A stretch of 64,000 nucleotides of DNA, from NCBI GenBank assembly GCA_958496175.1, contig OY292278.1, forward strand, positions 9,052,001-9,116,000, given 5' to 3'. Positions 38,619 through 50,636 of the stretch are shown here, piece after piece. The translations under genes and the position numbers were made by a program. The notes below the pieces were generated by a model, which worked only from the letters and a program-made list of their open reading frames with translations, was not told the DNA's origin and ran no database searches. The stretch comes from Sisyra terminalis (Eukaryota > Arthropoda > Insecta > Neuroptera > Sisyridae). Position 1 is the stretch's first letter; every line of letters begins with the position of its first letter.

Positions 38619-39643
38619 AGGGTGTCCGTTATTTCCCAAGTTTATTTTTTTACAGCGATCGCCCCCTGAATTTTTGGTTTAAGATATAAAAAAAATTATC
38701 CAATACAATTAAGTTCTAAATTTCTTGATTAAACCGTGCCGGAATCATGTTACAATTACTATTTAAATAACATGGGATTATTTGACTTTTTACTTTTAAT
38801 TTTTTTCCTCAGAAAGAAATGGATCAAAAGATTTAAGATTAAATTATTCTGACGTAAAATTTAACTCTCTATAAAAAAGGTCTCTTATAAATTTTTGATT
38901 AAATCACTCTATTAAAAGTTATTCAACATTTAGCTTGTGTCAATGTTGACTACAAGTTTTAAGAAATTTTTCATAGATAGCGTCAGGTGAAATGGTAAAA
39001 ATTCGAATTTTAATTCTACTTTTGGCGATAGACCTATTAATTATTATGAAATTCACTTCGTAGGTACAAAATATTGATTAAAGTATGAAAATTTATCCTG
39101 GATAAATTGAATTTCACGACTATAAGGTATTCAGATTTTATATCACCTGTTTAATGGTCAAAAAATGTTTTTTTTTGTTTAACTTTTAGTTCAAGCCATA
39201 AAATTAACACAAATAATCACTGGCGCTCTAATGATAATAACTTTTATCTTCTTTTTCAATGATTTTATAGTTCAAAAAAGTAAAAATGAGCAAAGAGTTG
39301 AAAATATTGCAAGATATATTAGGCACAAGTTGAATGTTGAATAACTTTGAATGAAGTGATTTAATCGAAAATTTGTAAGAAACTTTTTTTGTAGAGCGTT
39401 AAATTTTACGTCAGAATAATTTAACCTTAAATCTTTTTATCTATTTGTTTCTGAGAAAAAAAAATAAAAGTAAAAAGTCAAATAATCCCATGTTATTTAA
39501 ATGGTAAAAGTAACATGATTTCCGCAAGTTTTAATCAAGAAGTTAAGAGCTTAATTGTATTGGATAATTTTTTTATATCTTAAACTAAAAATTCAGGGGG
39601 CGATCGCTGTAAAAAAATCAATTTGGGAAATAATGGACACCCT
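38619..39643. mobile_element. Foldback DNA transposon (family R3), second copy
   Basis: Ends AGGGTGTCCGTTATTTCCC and inverse, 1,025 bp. It is flanked by TATACAGT at 38611-38618 and 39644-39651, an exact 8-bp target duplication. No transposase. Fairly diverged from the copy at 4-1091. Confidence 0.9.
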
Positions 39644-39651
39644 TATACAGT

Positions 39652-41068
39652 TAGAAGGCCGAAAAAAAGCGAATTTTCCAGAATTTTTTCCGAGAAAACT
39701 TTTACATTTATTGAACTAAAAATTTGTACACATATTATGGTATCTTTTAACTGTATTTTAAGTTTTTTATTAGTAAAAATAAATATTTGGAAAGGAGCTA
39801 CAGCTGATATCCGGGAGCTCCTCTCAAAAAAGAGGTTTTGCGGTGACCACTATATCTCTGAACTGGATCCTCTGAATTTAAAAAATCAAACAGATATCGT
39901 TAAAGTAATGTTCAATCTAGTAACTAGTCGAAGGAATAAGCAAACTAAAATTTCTTGAAAAAATGGCGGTTTCTCAAAAAAAAAAAATCGATTTTTGACC
40001 AAAATTTCGGTCTTAAATTGTTTATAGGAAAAAAATATTTATCAGTGGGAAAAAATCTTCAATTAATTACTGAAAAATATATTTAAGAAGCTCGTGTTCA
40101 AATTTGAGACTAATCGGTTTAGCCGTTTTGGAGTAATGTTGGCAATCCTAAACTATAAATAATATAATCAAATTCTGTAGACATAATTTAGTGTTCGAGC
40201 TACCCCTAAATTTGACGGGGTTGTTAAAAAGATAAGTTTTCCCCAATTAACCAGATAGTGGCATCGATTTGGCACCAAATAGTCTTCAATACTTTGGGAT
40301 ATTTTTGGAAACAACTTAAGCTATTTCAAATCGAGTTACGAGAGAAATAGCACAAGAACTATATAATATGTAATCAAATTTTTCGAAGAATTAGTAAAAA
40401 AAATCGTCTCTAAACCTCCTAAAGTTGGTCACCAAACAAAGCTTTCCGTTCTCAAATTCATGAATTTTCTTGGGATAAAATTTGAATTTCTAAATCGTAA
40501 AAGGACCCTCTCGAGATTAATAAACACATTGGAAAAAATATAAAAATTCCGTATTTTACGACTTCTCAAATTTCACGTTAAATCGTCTTTATGTTGCCAT
40601 TAAATCTAGGCCTTAAATCCCCTGTAAATATACACACCCAACACACATATAAAGTCGTAATTAAATTCGCATACTCCACATAATTGAGTTAAGTCAAAGA
40701 TAAAACGAACACGTCCTAATTACATTCGGAAATTTGTATTCAAAATCATCCCCCATTTCAACCACATTTCTAAACGGCCATTACTATACCTACATCGGCA
40801 ATAATAGAACTAATAAAAAAAGATTCTCGAAAACTCTTGTCTTAAGAGTTCATAAAAATAGAAGAATATATATAATTTTTTTTCAAGTCGTAAATATGCA
40901 CGGGCGGAAGGGATAAATGGACATTGCGATCGTTTCGATTTTTTTTCCAAGGATATTTCTTATCTCTGTTCCATGAAGGATATTCGATTTGAATGTTAGA
41001 CGTTTGTCTTGTTCTTGCGTTTGGGTTTTGGATTTGATGGTATTTTTAACGAGGTTTCTCTAACTAAA
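39652..41068. other. Unassigned DNA, possible decayed TE
   Basis: An open frame within 39623-39958 contains DIRELLSKKRFCGDHYISEL, which looks like coding DNA, but I cannot place it in a family. It is followed by an AT-rich part with phrases common in TE tails (CGGTTTAGCCGTTTTGGAG). Confidence 0.35.
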
Positions 41069-41072
41069 TTAA

Positions 41073-43663
41073 CCTTTCCGACACGGAGGGTTGAAAACTT
41101 TCAAATGGTCCGAAGCGGGGTATCTGACATACCCCAGACCAAATCCAGTGCTTCTCAAACAAAGTGAAATAGGGTTTTAAATGAAAAAATATTATGAATA
41201 TTAAAAATATTTTAATTTTTTCAAAAAAGTTCTAAAGTACATAATATGTGCATATTATTTTTTTGAAAGGTAATTAAATTTAAAAAAAATAATATAATTA
41301 CAACTTAAAAACTATAAAAAATAAAAATTATTTACAAAAGAACTTAGGTATAAAAGAAATATTTCATATAGTTTATATAGCTAAAATATTACAAAAACTA
41401 ATTTACTTATCATAAAACTATATATTTTAGATTACTATAATACATTTTTACAGACTATAAATTAATTTTTACAATTTGGACAAGAAATTGTTTTAATTTG
41501 ATAGCGGTGAATAACACAAATATGTTTTTTACAAAAATCACATCGAATTTTAGACTTTCTGTCTTCATTTCTTGGGCAAAAACTACATCTCGTAGTTTTT
41601 GGTATATCCTGCTGGTCTTGCTCTACTGCCAATTGAAGGTTCTTCGTTGGAGTGCTATTTCCATTATTGATTACTTGGTCAAATAGCTCAAAGCCGTGTT
41701 GAATGTGCTTGTGATAATTTATATTGTTGTTTTTCCGTTTTAAAACATTTTCTTTTACCAATTCCGTAGCCAATTCTCGAAGAAATACTTGTCTTCGGCT
41801 ACGGTCTCCTTTTCGCCAATCTGGGTTATTCTGTACCCAAATAATGTAGGCATTTAATGCAGCCATATCTATTATTTCCATGAATATTCTGAACGGCCAC
41901 CTTCTAGTAGTTCTAACACAACTATACTGTTGGGTCATTTTGTCTCCAGTATCGACAGCTCCTTTGGTTTTATTATAATGAAGAATAATATTTGGCCTTT
42001 TTCGCGGACCATCTTCTACTTCAATATTTTTGACTTCTGTGGATAATAGAGTCACCGCTTGATTTTTGATTGGCAAATATGAAATTAATGTTAAATGGCC
42101 TGCAAATCCAAAGAGGGTAGAAAATTTTTCTCGATCTCGAGTGTCGGTAAATATTTTTGGAATTTCTCTTTTGTTTCTCCTGATTGTTCCGGTGAGAGTT
42201 ATATCATTTAAAAAAAGATTGTTCGCTAAAGGAATTGATGTAAAGAAATTGTCAGTTGTCACTCCTCTTCCAGTTCCGAAAAATGGACGAACAAGTTCTG
42301 TTACCACCCTTTCACCTTGATTTCTTTCGGGTTTGTTGCCAATTTTTCCTAAATACGGTTGAGAATTAAGAATATACGACGTTTTAACATCCGCGTTAAC
42401 CCAAATTTTGATCCCATACTTACCTGGCTTACTTTTCATGTACACTCGGAATGGACATCTTCCTCTGAAGGTTGCCAATCTTTCATCTACGGTGAGATAG
42501 CTCCCTGGGGAAAAATATTTTAAACAAGCGTTATTAAACTGTTCGTATATTGAACGTATGTGAATAAATTTGTCACCAATTTGATCGATTTTTGTTTTCC
42601 TACTCTTTTTGTCATCAAAACGTATGGTTGAATAAATTGAAGAAAATCTATCCCTCGACATGGCCGCTGAAAAAAAATATGATTTAAAAAGAGGATTAGT
42701 AGTCCAAATTTCTCTTAAGGCCAGCTTTCGTCCATTACATCTTCCGGATGCCAATAAAATACCTATAAAAGCCTCTAACTCGCATTTCGTAACAATATCG
42801 TTACTCGATTTGTGTTTGTGTACAAGCGATTGGCAAAATTGATTCGTATAAGACGCAATTTCTTCCAACATTTTTGGAGTCAAATATAAATTGAATGCAT
42901 CTTTAATTGACGATATATTCTTTGCTTCTGCCATGGGACCCATATATATTGAGGAAATGTTATGAACTTTGGTGTTGTTGGAAGGCTTGGAACACCAAAT
43001 AAACCCTGATTTGGAAGTGTATGTCGAATGCAGTTCGTTTTCTTCCAGATCTTCCATGTCTTCAGAATCAGAATTTATAACTTCGGGGTCAAAATCCTCT
43101 TCTACGTTGTCTTCAACTTCAGAACTATCGGAATTATATATTTCGAAGTCCAAATCGCTATCGTAATCCGCATCATCATTGTTGAAAGTATCGTCTTCTA
43201 ACAACTTTTCAATTTCTTGATCCGTTAATTTAGCCATTATGTAAAAAAAAATTTATATAAAAATTAGATATTGTTACGTTAAATAAATAGCAATACACTC
43301 ATGTATTTTATTTACAAAATTTAACGATATCTTAATTTTTGAAAACAAATTTGGAAACACTGGTTTAGAAATAAGCAGGTAAGATCGATAAGATGTTGCA
43401 CGTTCAAAAATGAATACACAACTAAATGTTTGAAAAAGAAAACAATGCATTTTACAATTATCACTTTCGGTTTACACTTTACGATTTGCATTTTGAGAAT
43501 TATTAAGTAATCACAGAAGAAACTCAATAAAACTGTCTCTCTTCTTTGAACCGTAGTAGAGTGAAACAAATAATCGTTAAAATAATTTTTAGAAAGTTGA
43601 AGATTTTAAAGTGATCCATGGGGTGCCTGGGGTACGTAAAAACCCCGCTTCGGACCGGGAAGG
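41073..43663 (-). mobile_element. Complete piggyBac-type transposon
   Basis: Flanked by TTAA on both sides (41069-41072 and 43664-43667), 2,591 bp. The ends are CCTTTCCG and, inverted, CCTTCCCG. An inner inverted repeat GGTCCGAAGCGGGGT followed by TACCCCAG is found near both ends (41110-41150; 43627-43656). The single gene fills most of the element. TIRs, TSD and an uninterrupted transposase make this the most complete mobile element in the window. Confidence 0.95.
41462..43237 (-). CDS. piggyBac transposase
   Basis: An uninterrupted 591-codon gene. The N-terminus (1-70) is very acidic, as in many piggyBac proteins. The DDE core follows, with Asp251 in LTVDERL, Asp329 in TTDNFFTS, Asp429 and Asp432 in GAVDTGDKM. 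The spacing (78 and 100 residues) is almost that of the well-known moth piggyBac (268, 346, 447, 450). The C-terminus (551-589) is a cysteine-rich cross-brace zinc domain: CSFC, CDFCKKHIC, H, CPNC. The enzyme excises and inserts the element at TTAA by hairpin intermediates and acts in the nucleus (family knowledge). The start is the first ATG of the frame; the 425 bp to the right end would hold the promoter. It may be active or only recently silent. Confidence 0.95.
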   Translation of the reverse strand: MAKLTDQEIEKLLEDDTFNNDDADYDSDLDFEIYNSDSSEVEDNVEEDFDPEVINSDSEDMEDLEENELHSTYTSKSGFIWCSKPSNNTKVHNISSIYMGPMAEAKNISSIKDAFNLYLTPKMLEEIASYTNQFCQSLVHKHKSSNDIVTKCELEAFIGILLASGRCNGRKLALREIWTTNPLFKSYFFSAAMSRDRFSSIYSTIRFDDKKSRKTKIDQIGDKFIHIRSIYEQFNNACLKYFSPGSYLTVDERLATFRGRCPFRVYMKSKPGKYGIKIWVNADVKTSYILNSQPYLGKIGNKPERNQGERVVTELVRPFFGTGRGVTTDNFFTSIPLANNLFLNDITLTGTIRRNKREIPKIFTDTRDREKFSTLFGFAGHLTLISYLPIKNQAVTLLSTEVKNIEVEDGPRKRPNIILHYNKTKGAVDTGDKMTQQYSCVRTTRRWPFRIFMEIIDMAALNAYIIWVQNNPDWRKGDRSRRQVFLRELATELVKENVLKRKNNNINYHKHIQHGFELFDQVINNGNSTPTKNLQLAVEQDQQDIPKTTRCSFCPRNEDRKSKIRCDFCKKHICVIHRYQIKTISCPNCKN

Positions 43664-43667
43664 TTAA

Positions 43668-45590
43668 GAACATATATTTAAGCAGGCTGTTAAAAATGTC
43701 GGCGTTCTTTTGTTTTTTATTGGTCATTATCTTGTTTTTCATTATTGTTATTAGAGATACCTGTAGTCCTTTTGTTATCCTTAGCTCTAGTATTGGTTGC
43801 ATGTATACGTTTCTCTTTTTTCAAATAGCCTGTCGTTTAAATATATTTAATCGTTTATGATTCTGTGATCCTTTTGCTGCTGCTGTTTTATTCGTCTTCA
43901 TTATCTCTTAACTAATTAATAATAATAATATGAATATATTTGCTTGTTCTTTTCAGCCATTGGGATTTGAATGGTGGATGAGTGAAGTGGAGATATGTTT
44001 TGTTAAATGGCTTTGGGAATAACGAAAGGTATAATGAGTGCATTGTCTGTGTAGGGGCGTTAAAATGAATTGCCATATATCATTTAATAAAAACAGTCAT
44101 TTTTCAAAAAGAAAAAGGCACAATAAAAGACAGTGAAATCCAATTTTAACAAATTGCTTCTTTACAGATTGAAATGACCGCCACTGGAGAGAGTCCCAAG
44201 GAATACAGTCGACGGAAAGGACCATCTCTATTGTGTTTACTTTTTTGTGAAGGGTCAAGTGATTTTTCAAATTTGAAGAAAAAATATAATAAATAAGAAG
44301 TGGACTTACCTTTTTTTATGGCCCAATTTTAAGACGAAAGATGTAATTTGTTCGACATAATTTTTTTTCTATTGATGCAAATTTCTTTAAGCCAAAATTT
44401 GGCAAAACTCAATTTTACCTGAAGGATTAAATTAGTTAGAGTTCAGTCTTGAAATAATTTTAACCAAATTTTTTGCTTAATGGTTCAAAATATGAACAGT
44501 TTTGGGAAGTCCGTTCCTGGACTTTGAAAATTTGACCTTATTTCCATTTAATTTTCAATGGTAATCGATCGGTTCAACTTGTAGCCTTAAAGGCTTTGTG
44601 AAGAGCAATTCGTTCCAAACACTTGATCTTGAATGAGGATCATCACCGGAGATAAAAGAAATTCAAATGTTTCCTTTTTTTTTGGACAATCGCTTTAAAT
44701 GGTCTTTACCAATTGTGTACGAGAAGAGAAACAGAAAGGTGATTTTTGAATTGAATAGAAAGAAGACTTTTTCAAGTCTTTGAATAACACAAATTGGCGT
44801 GAAATTTTTAGGTCAGTTTTTTTTTTTGAGAAAAAGTCCTTTTGTAGCCTGGAAAGTTAATTTGTATGACCATGGCTTCAGTTGAAAGTTATGACAATAA
44901 AATTATAATTTATTATTTGTGAAAAATGGAGGTTTTTTTTTTATCAATTTTTTCGGGGACTGTGATTATATGGAATTTTAATCGAGTGCAAACGATTGAG
45001 GGTGGTTTTTTTTTCGGACGTTTCTCACGGAATTTTACAGGTGGACACTGTGAAAGAAATTTTGAATTAGGAATGGTTGAGGACATTTCATTCTTTGAAT
45101 CATGGGAGAGTGGATTTTCAAATGGCGAATATTACATAAGTTTGATAAATTGTCTTATTTTATTGTTGAAAATTTTATTGCTTTTATAAAAAAAAATATA
45201 TGCTACATTTGCTATGTGGAAACTTAAAAGAATAGTGATATTTTTGATTGAAAAAAAATACAGCTGTGAGTGACTAATAATTCTTTCAAGAGAAAAATTT
45301 AACAATAATTCAATTCTGAATTATTAATAAGTCATCTGAATTACTTTTTTAACGAAAAATTTTAATAGTTTCAACCCAATTCCATAAGAGTAAAGTGCGA
45401 TTGCTTCCTTATTTATAATTGCATATCAAATAATGGGTAAAATTTATGATATTAATGGAAATTTATGTTCCGTAGTGGCTTTAATAATGAACAACACATT
45501 TTTCTTTCAGAAAACTGTAAGAAAGGGGGAAATTTTTTTATCAAACCATTTTGAAAATTCACAGAAAGTCTCCATCAACATGAAATGAAT
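43668..45590. other. Unassigned AT-rich DNA
   Basis: No gene or known repeat is recognised. Short open frames (for example 44926-45189) are low-complexity and look like chance. Confidence 0.4.
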
Positions 45591-45593
45591 CAT

Positions 45594-45803
45594 CACAAAG
45601 CAGTTACGGAGTGATCCAAACTACTTGATGACCACTGAGGAAGATTGCTTGGCAATCGAAATACATATCTGGGCAATACGTCACGAATATTTTTGTTTGA
45701 ACCTCTGTTCAAATTTATGTTTATGGTATGATTTTTGTATATTATTATATTAAATTATACTACATAAATTGGACCGCAATATATTCTATATATTGTATAC
45801 AGT
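45594..45803 (-). repeat. 200-bp repeat, inverted partner a
   Basis: Inverse of 48847-49046, sharing CCACTGAGGAAGATTGCTT, GGCAATCGAAATAC and TAAATTGGACCGCAA. The CTGAGGA plus hairpin plus CGAAA string resembles the terminal repeats of Penelope-like elements (inference). Confidence 0.7.
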
Positions 45804-45854
45804 ATAACTGTATAAACTGTTCAAAGTCAGGGAAAAAAATCTTATTTTGAAATT

Positions 45855-46690
45855 GAATGAAGTTTAACAATTGATGAAATTGGGGAGGAGACAAAGAAAC
45901 CAAAATTCTTGAACAGATCGTAAGATCTTACAGAAAGCAATTGAAAATCATTTTTCAACATTTGAAAATTTGCAGCGGATCTACTTAATTGTGGAGTAAC
46001 AATTTCCAAGAGGACGGTACGAAGGCGACGAAGGCGAAAGCTGACCAAAAACATAGTTAAAAAGCCAAAGCTTACCGGAAAAATTAAGAAAATCTGGCTT
46101 AATTTTTGCCAGAGAGTATAAATATTTTATCGTAGAAGATTTGAAAAAGATAGAAATAATTGAAAACCCACTTCTTATAATATTTCTTCACCAACTTACA
46201 TAATTTTGAAAATTATATAAAATCGCTTTTTTTTTTGGTAGTTTTTAGCGATGAGTGGTGATTAAAAGTTATGATAGAGAGCAATAAATTTTTTTGGAGA
46301 AAATGAGGAGAACGATATCAGGAAAATTTTGTATCAACATTTATAAAACAACCACCAATCACAATGATATGGTCTTGTATCTCAAAAGACGGTCCTAGAT
46401 ATTTTAATAATCTACAATGCAAAAGAATTTCAAACATATTTATGGGTGACGGTGCACCCTGTCATCGTGTTCAGTGCATAAAAAACAAATTAAACATCTC
46501 CGGAATCTCAATTCTTTTTTGACCGGGTAATTCCCCTGATCTTAATCCTGTTGAGATAGTTTGAAGTACCATTAAAACTAAAGTTTACTCTTCCCATAAT
46601 CCTTTTCATGATGCTTTTAAATCTAGCATTGTCAATAGATGGCCAAACGGAGCTAAATTTAAGGAAATTATTAGCCGTTGAAACAATAGC
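45855..46690 (+). pseudogene. Tc1-like transposase, decayed
   Basis: Broken reading frames give an order typical of Tc1 transposases: ISKRTVRRR and VKKPKLTGKIKKIWLNFCQ (DNA-binding end), then MIWSCISKDGPRYFN, DGAPCHRVQCIKNKL with the second catalytic Asp, and PGNSPDLNPVEIV, the classic motif before the third acidic residue. The Trp before PGNSPDLNP is TGA, a second Trp codon is also a stop, and part of the core between ISKDG and DGAPCH is deleted. It is clearly inactive. Confidence 0.8.
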
Positions 46691-48830
46691 ATACTAGTTA
46701 TTCTAGTTAATGGAGTTTCAACCAAATATTAGTTTAAATGAACAAAATGTATATAAATTTTTAACAATAAATAACAAATTATCATTAAAAATAGTTTTTG
46801 AACTATTTAAATAGTTTTTAAATCAGAGATTTAAGCCCATTTTTACTAAAATTACAATTGTTTTTAGGTGGCCCTAATTTGCTCAAAGATTTGATCATTA
46901 AGAGATCAAATTGATAAGTAATCATTTAGCAATTTAACATTCTTGTAAGTCTCGTATGGTATTACATTTTAGATGATAAAATTCAGATCTCAGCTTTAAT
47001 TTTTTTTAAATGAGAAGACAATTCAGGTTGTTTAAGATCAGTTTTTGTAATCGATCTTAAACAACCTGAATTGTCTTTTTATTTAAAAAAAAGTATTACA
47101 TTTTCTTCATAATATCGTCAAATATTTTTTTTCCTTATGGTTCTATAAAAAATTATCCCCATGAAAAGTTCAATTCAAAAATTGTTTTCCTTTTTTTGTA
47201 TGATATTAATCCTTAACTCAATTCAATTATAAATGACTCAAAATAATTTATAAACTTAATTTTAATGTAAATAGTTGTATTTCAAACTTTATTGTATCCT
47301 CACAAAATTTCCTACTGTAGTTAATACCCAGAAAGCTGGGTACCAACATTCATGGTAATTTTATGTAGTGAAAGCTAATAAAATTAAAAGAAAATTTAAT
47401 TGTTTAGTTCAAAATTAAAGGAGTTTTAATTGTTCATCAAATTATCATAGCAGTTAGTAGAAACAGAAACAAAGAAGGCTTAAAAGACTAAATCTTCGAA
47501 ATTGAAGAAAAAAGGAACAAATTTTCAACAAGTGAATTGTTACTTAATTAGTTCTAAGTCAATCAATTGAAGTCTTAACAACACTACCCAACAATTAAGC
47601 GACCATTTTAAACTTTAATAGCTAGATAAAGCACCAAAAAAGAGTAATTTTTTATACATTAGGCTGGTGAGTTTCTCCAAATTTTAAGCAAATGGATCTA
47701 AATTTAGCTGCCAGTGTTCTATGAGAAAAAAAAATGACCAATTTTCAATTGTTGAATTTTAAGTTATAAAAAAATAAAATATAAACAACAAAAATAACAT
47801 TTAACTAATTTTAAAATGATTTTTCTGTAGAACAAATCAAAATTGTCACACAAATATTGTTGTATTCTTTTATAAATATTTTCTAGAAGACATACCACCA
47901 ATTTCAACTAATATTTCCTTTGAATTCATTATTATTAGGCAAATATTTGTTTTTCAAATTATTTAGTTGAACTATTTTATGGTTATTTGTGGTATAGGAA
48001 CCATAAAGCACTCCATATTTCTTGACTCAAATTTGGCAATCACTTATGGAAATAGAATGTGTTGCATTCAAAATTTTCCAAAAAAATCGGATATTTTTTA
48101 GATATATTTTCGATTGCCAGATTTCGAAGTTATTAATTCCTATTATAGTAAAACAACCCCTAACAAAAAAAATATTTTGGTCTGTTCCAGGGTTTATTGC
48201 CTCTATTACAAGATATATGTATAAAAACCAATTTAGTTGGATTTATTTTCATTGATTCTTACGCAAAAGCGAATCGTTTTTCTTTGTTAGAGTAGATTTT
48301 GCCAATAATTGTGAATAAAACATTTATCTGAAAAATCATTTATATAATTTTACTTGAAAATATTAAATACATAAATTTCAAAAGTAAACAAATAATTTAA
48401 GGGATGATTGCGATTCCTTCAATTAAATAAATAACCATTGACTGAAATTGTCTTTAGTTAACAGCATGAAAATATTTGCAAATTGAGGGATGATTCAATT
48501 TAAAAAGAACGTCATATTTTTTCTTAATTTCCCAAAAAAAATTAGTTCATTAAATGTGGTAGTTTTTCATAACAGGGGATAAAAAAGTAAACTGGTTTTG
48601 TTCACAGAATTTAGCTTAGTAGGTTTGAAAAAGAACAATCCCGATTATGCTTTGAAAGGGATGATAATAAGAGCAAATTAGAGATAGTTTCTTTTCCTTA
48701 AAATTAACTGATTTTAAATCAAAAAAACAGCAAGAGATGACGCTATTTCCTTGGAATTTACGGAAATTTATTTTCTATTAAGTAAAGAGACATTCGTTGA
48801 GTGAAAATCTTCAATAAAATTGCATAAAAA
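46691..48830. other. Mostly unassigned, with one hairpin repeat
   Basis: Apart from the hairpin repeat at 46972-47095 nothing is recognised. It is AT-rich with only chance-like frames. Confidence 0.4.
46972..47095. repeat. Hairpin MITE R5, copy a
   Basis: AGACAATTCAGGTTGTTTA and its exact inverse are separated by about 20 bases. The flanks (AAAATTCAGAT, CAGCTTTAATTTTTTT) also recur at 56296-56470, where the hairpin is longer. Confidence 0.75.
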
Positions 48831-48846
48831 GCTTTGTTCTTTGTTG

Positions 48847-49046
48847 TGTATACAATATATAGAATATGTTGCGGTCCAATTTATGTAGTATAATTTAATA
48901 TAATAATATATAAAAATCATACCAAAAACATAAATTTGAACACAAGTTCAAACAAAAATATTCGTGACGAATTGCCCAGATACGTATTTCGATTGCCAAG
49001 CAATCTTCCTCAGTGGTCAGCAAGTAGTTTGGATCACTCGGTAACT
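48847..49046 (+). mobile_element. 200-bp repeat, partner b, with 16-bp direct repeats
   Basis: Flanked by GCTTTGTTCTTTGTTG at 48831-48846 and 49047-49062. This long target duplication is typical of retroelement insertion. The body is the inverse of 45594-45803. It probably is a truncated Penelope-like or LINE-type tail (inference). Confidence 0.7.
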
Positions 49047-49062
49047 GCTTTGTTCTTTGTTG

Positions 49063-50636
49063 GATATGTAGTTTGAAAAATTAAGTTTAAAATTCATGGA
49101 ATTTGACTTTAGAGGGTAAATTTTTATTTTTTATTTTTCTCTTTCATTCCTAATATCTATTTTTCATTCATTACTTAACAAATCATTCTTCTATTAAAGT
49201 AGTACTTCTTTTCTAAACTAAAGCTACCGGTTCTTCAGAAAAATACCAAAGATGATCCAATATCATTTTTATGGTGACTTTTGTTAAAACTGTATTATGT
49301 TTTCCTATTTTCTCAAAGCTTTTCAAAGTTTAGAGGTCATTTATAAGTGCCAAGTAAACCATTGGTCCTGAAAATAAGTATCTTACGTAAACAAGTACAA
49401 CTTCTTTTGCCATTTGTTGGTTAATTTTATACCAAAATAATCAAAATTAGCAATCCAGAAGGGTTGAAAATTTCTAGATCAATTTTTTTCAAATCTTTTC
49501 CAAACCATTAATGGTTTCAGATAAGAAAAACTTTCCAATTTTTTCATGCTCAAATAAATGCCTAAATTTTCCAAATTTGTTGACTTTGATAAGGCCATTT
49601 CAGAAGAAGTAAAAGATATGCCACGCTTGAAATTAATTTCCATTCAAATGTTGGTGGTCAAATGAAGATATTATTATTAATATAGCAATAGAGAGGCGCG
49701 TTGTTCGACCGCATTGAACGAATAACGGCCGGAAAAAAAACCAATCCGAACAAAAAAAAAATCCATTGGAAAAGAATTATTAAACATTTAACATTATGTT
49801 CGCTTATGTCCCGTGTATATTTAAAGATATGTTTTAATTTATTTATATTTTTATTAAATATATAATTTATTGCATTGTCTGTTTTATTTTATTGGCTACA
49901 AAGAAATGAAGAAACTCATAATGTAACCAATGCCTAATAAGACGAGGAAAAAAATAATGAAGATATTTTCCCTTTGGAGAGAAATCGATCTTTCTCTATT
50001 GTATTATCAGCGAGTGCTCAATGTCTTTATCTTCGATTTCTTCGTACCGTTCTTGTTCATTTCGAAGAATTTAACATTTATGTATGTATTAATAAATATA
50101 CACATGTACATTTAAATCTATTAATAAAGAAAGAGAAATCCGGATTTTGTAATTGAGATATTATGTCGAGAGGATGGAAGAAGAAAAAAAAACGGTGGTT
50201 TAATTAGTTGTGAACGTCAGGCCATGCTAATAAAAACGTGGCTTATAAACTTGACCGATTTTATCCAATTTTGCTTTGATTTGTTGTACTAAACAAATAG
50301 TATAAGTAGTTGGGGGAAAAAAATCCATGAAATATTGATAGGTTTGGATGTCAAAAAAATTTTGAATTGTCTGTATTAGTGTGGGATAAATCTTTGTCAT
50401 TGTTGAGTGCTTTGAAATGGAGAGATATTCGTTGATCTGTATCGGAATCTTTGTCTTCATGGTTGATTGATTTTTTATAATATTGTATGATTTATATTAT
50501 ATTGTTAATGCCACCTAAGAATAGAGAAATAATCACAACGTCTTCTTTATGAGTCGTGAAATTGAATTTATTTCATCGCAGTTATGAAATAGGAAAGTTT
50601 TTTTCACTGCTGAAAAGTTTAAAGCATATAAATAAA
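49063..50636. other. Unassigned DNA
   Basis: A piece at 49350-49400 (GTGCCAAGTAAACCA, ATCTTACGTAAACAAGTACA) recurs at 55380-55435, so it is an interspersed repeat of unknown type. No gene is recognised. Confidence 0.4.

Noticed and set aside
42066..43166. Several plus-strand frames of 60-84 codons
   Set aside because: Antisense shadows of the piggyBac transposase.
45594..45803. Hammerhead-ribozyme-like core (CTGAGGA, 5-bp hairpin, CGAAA)
   Set aside because: Stems I and III do not pair properly around the candidate GTC cleavage site in either copy and an extra A sits before stem II, so it is at most a relic.
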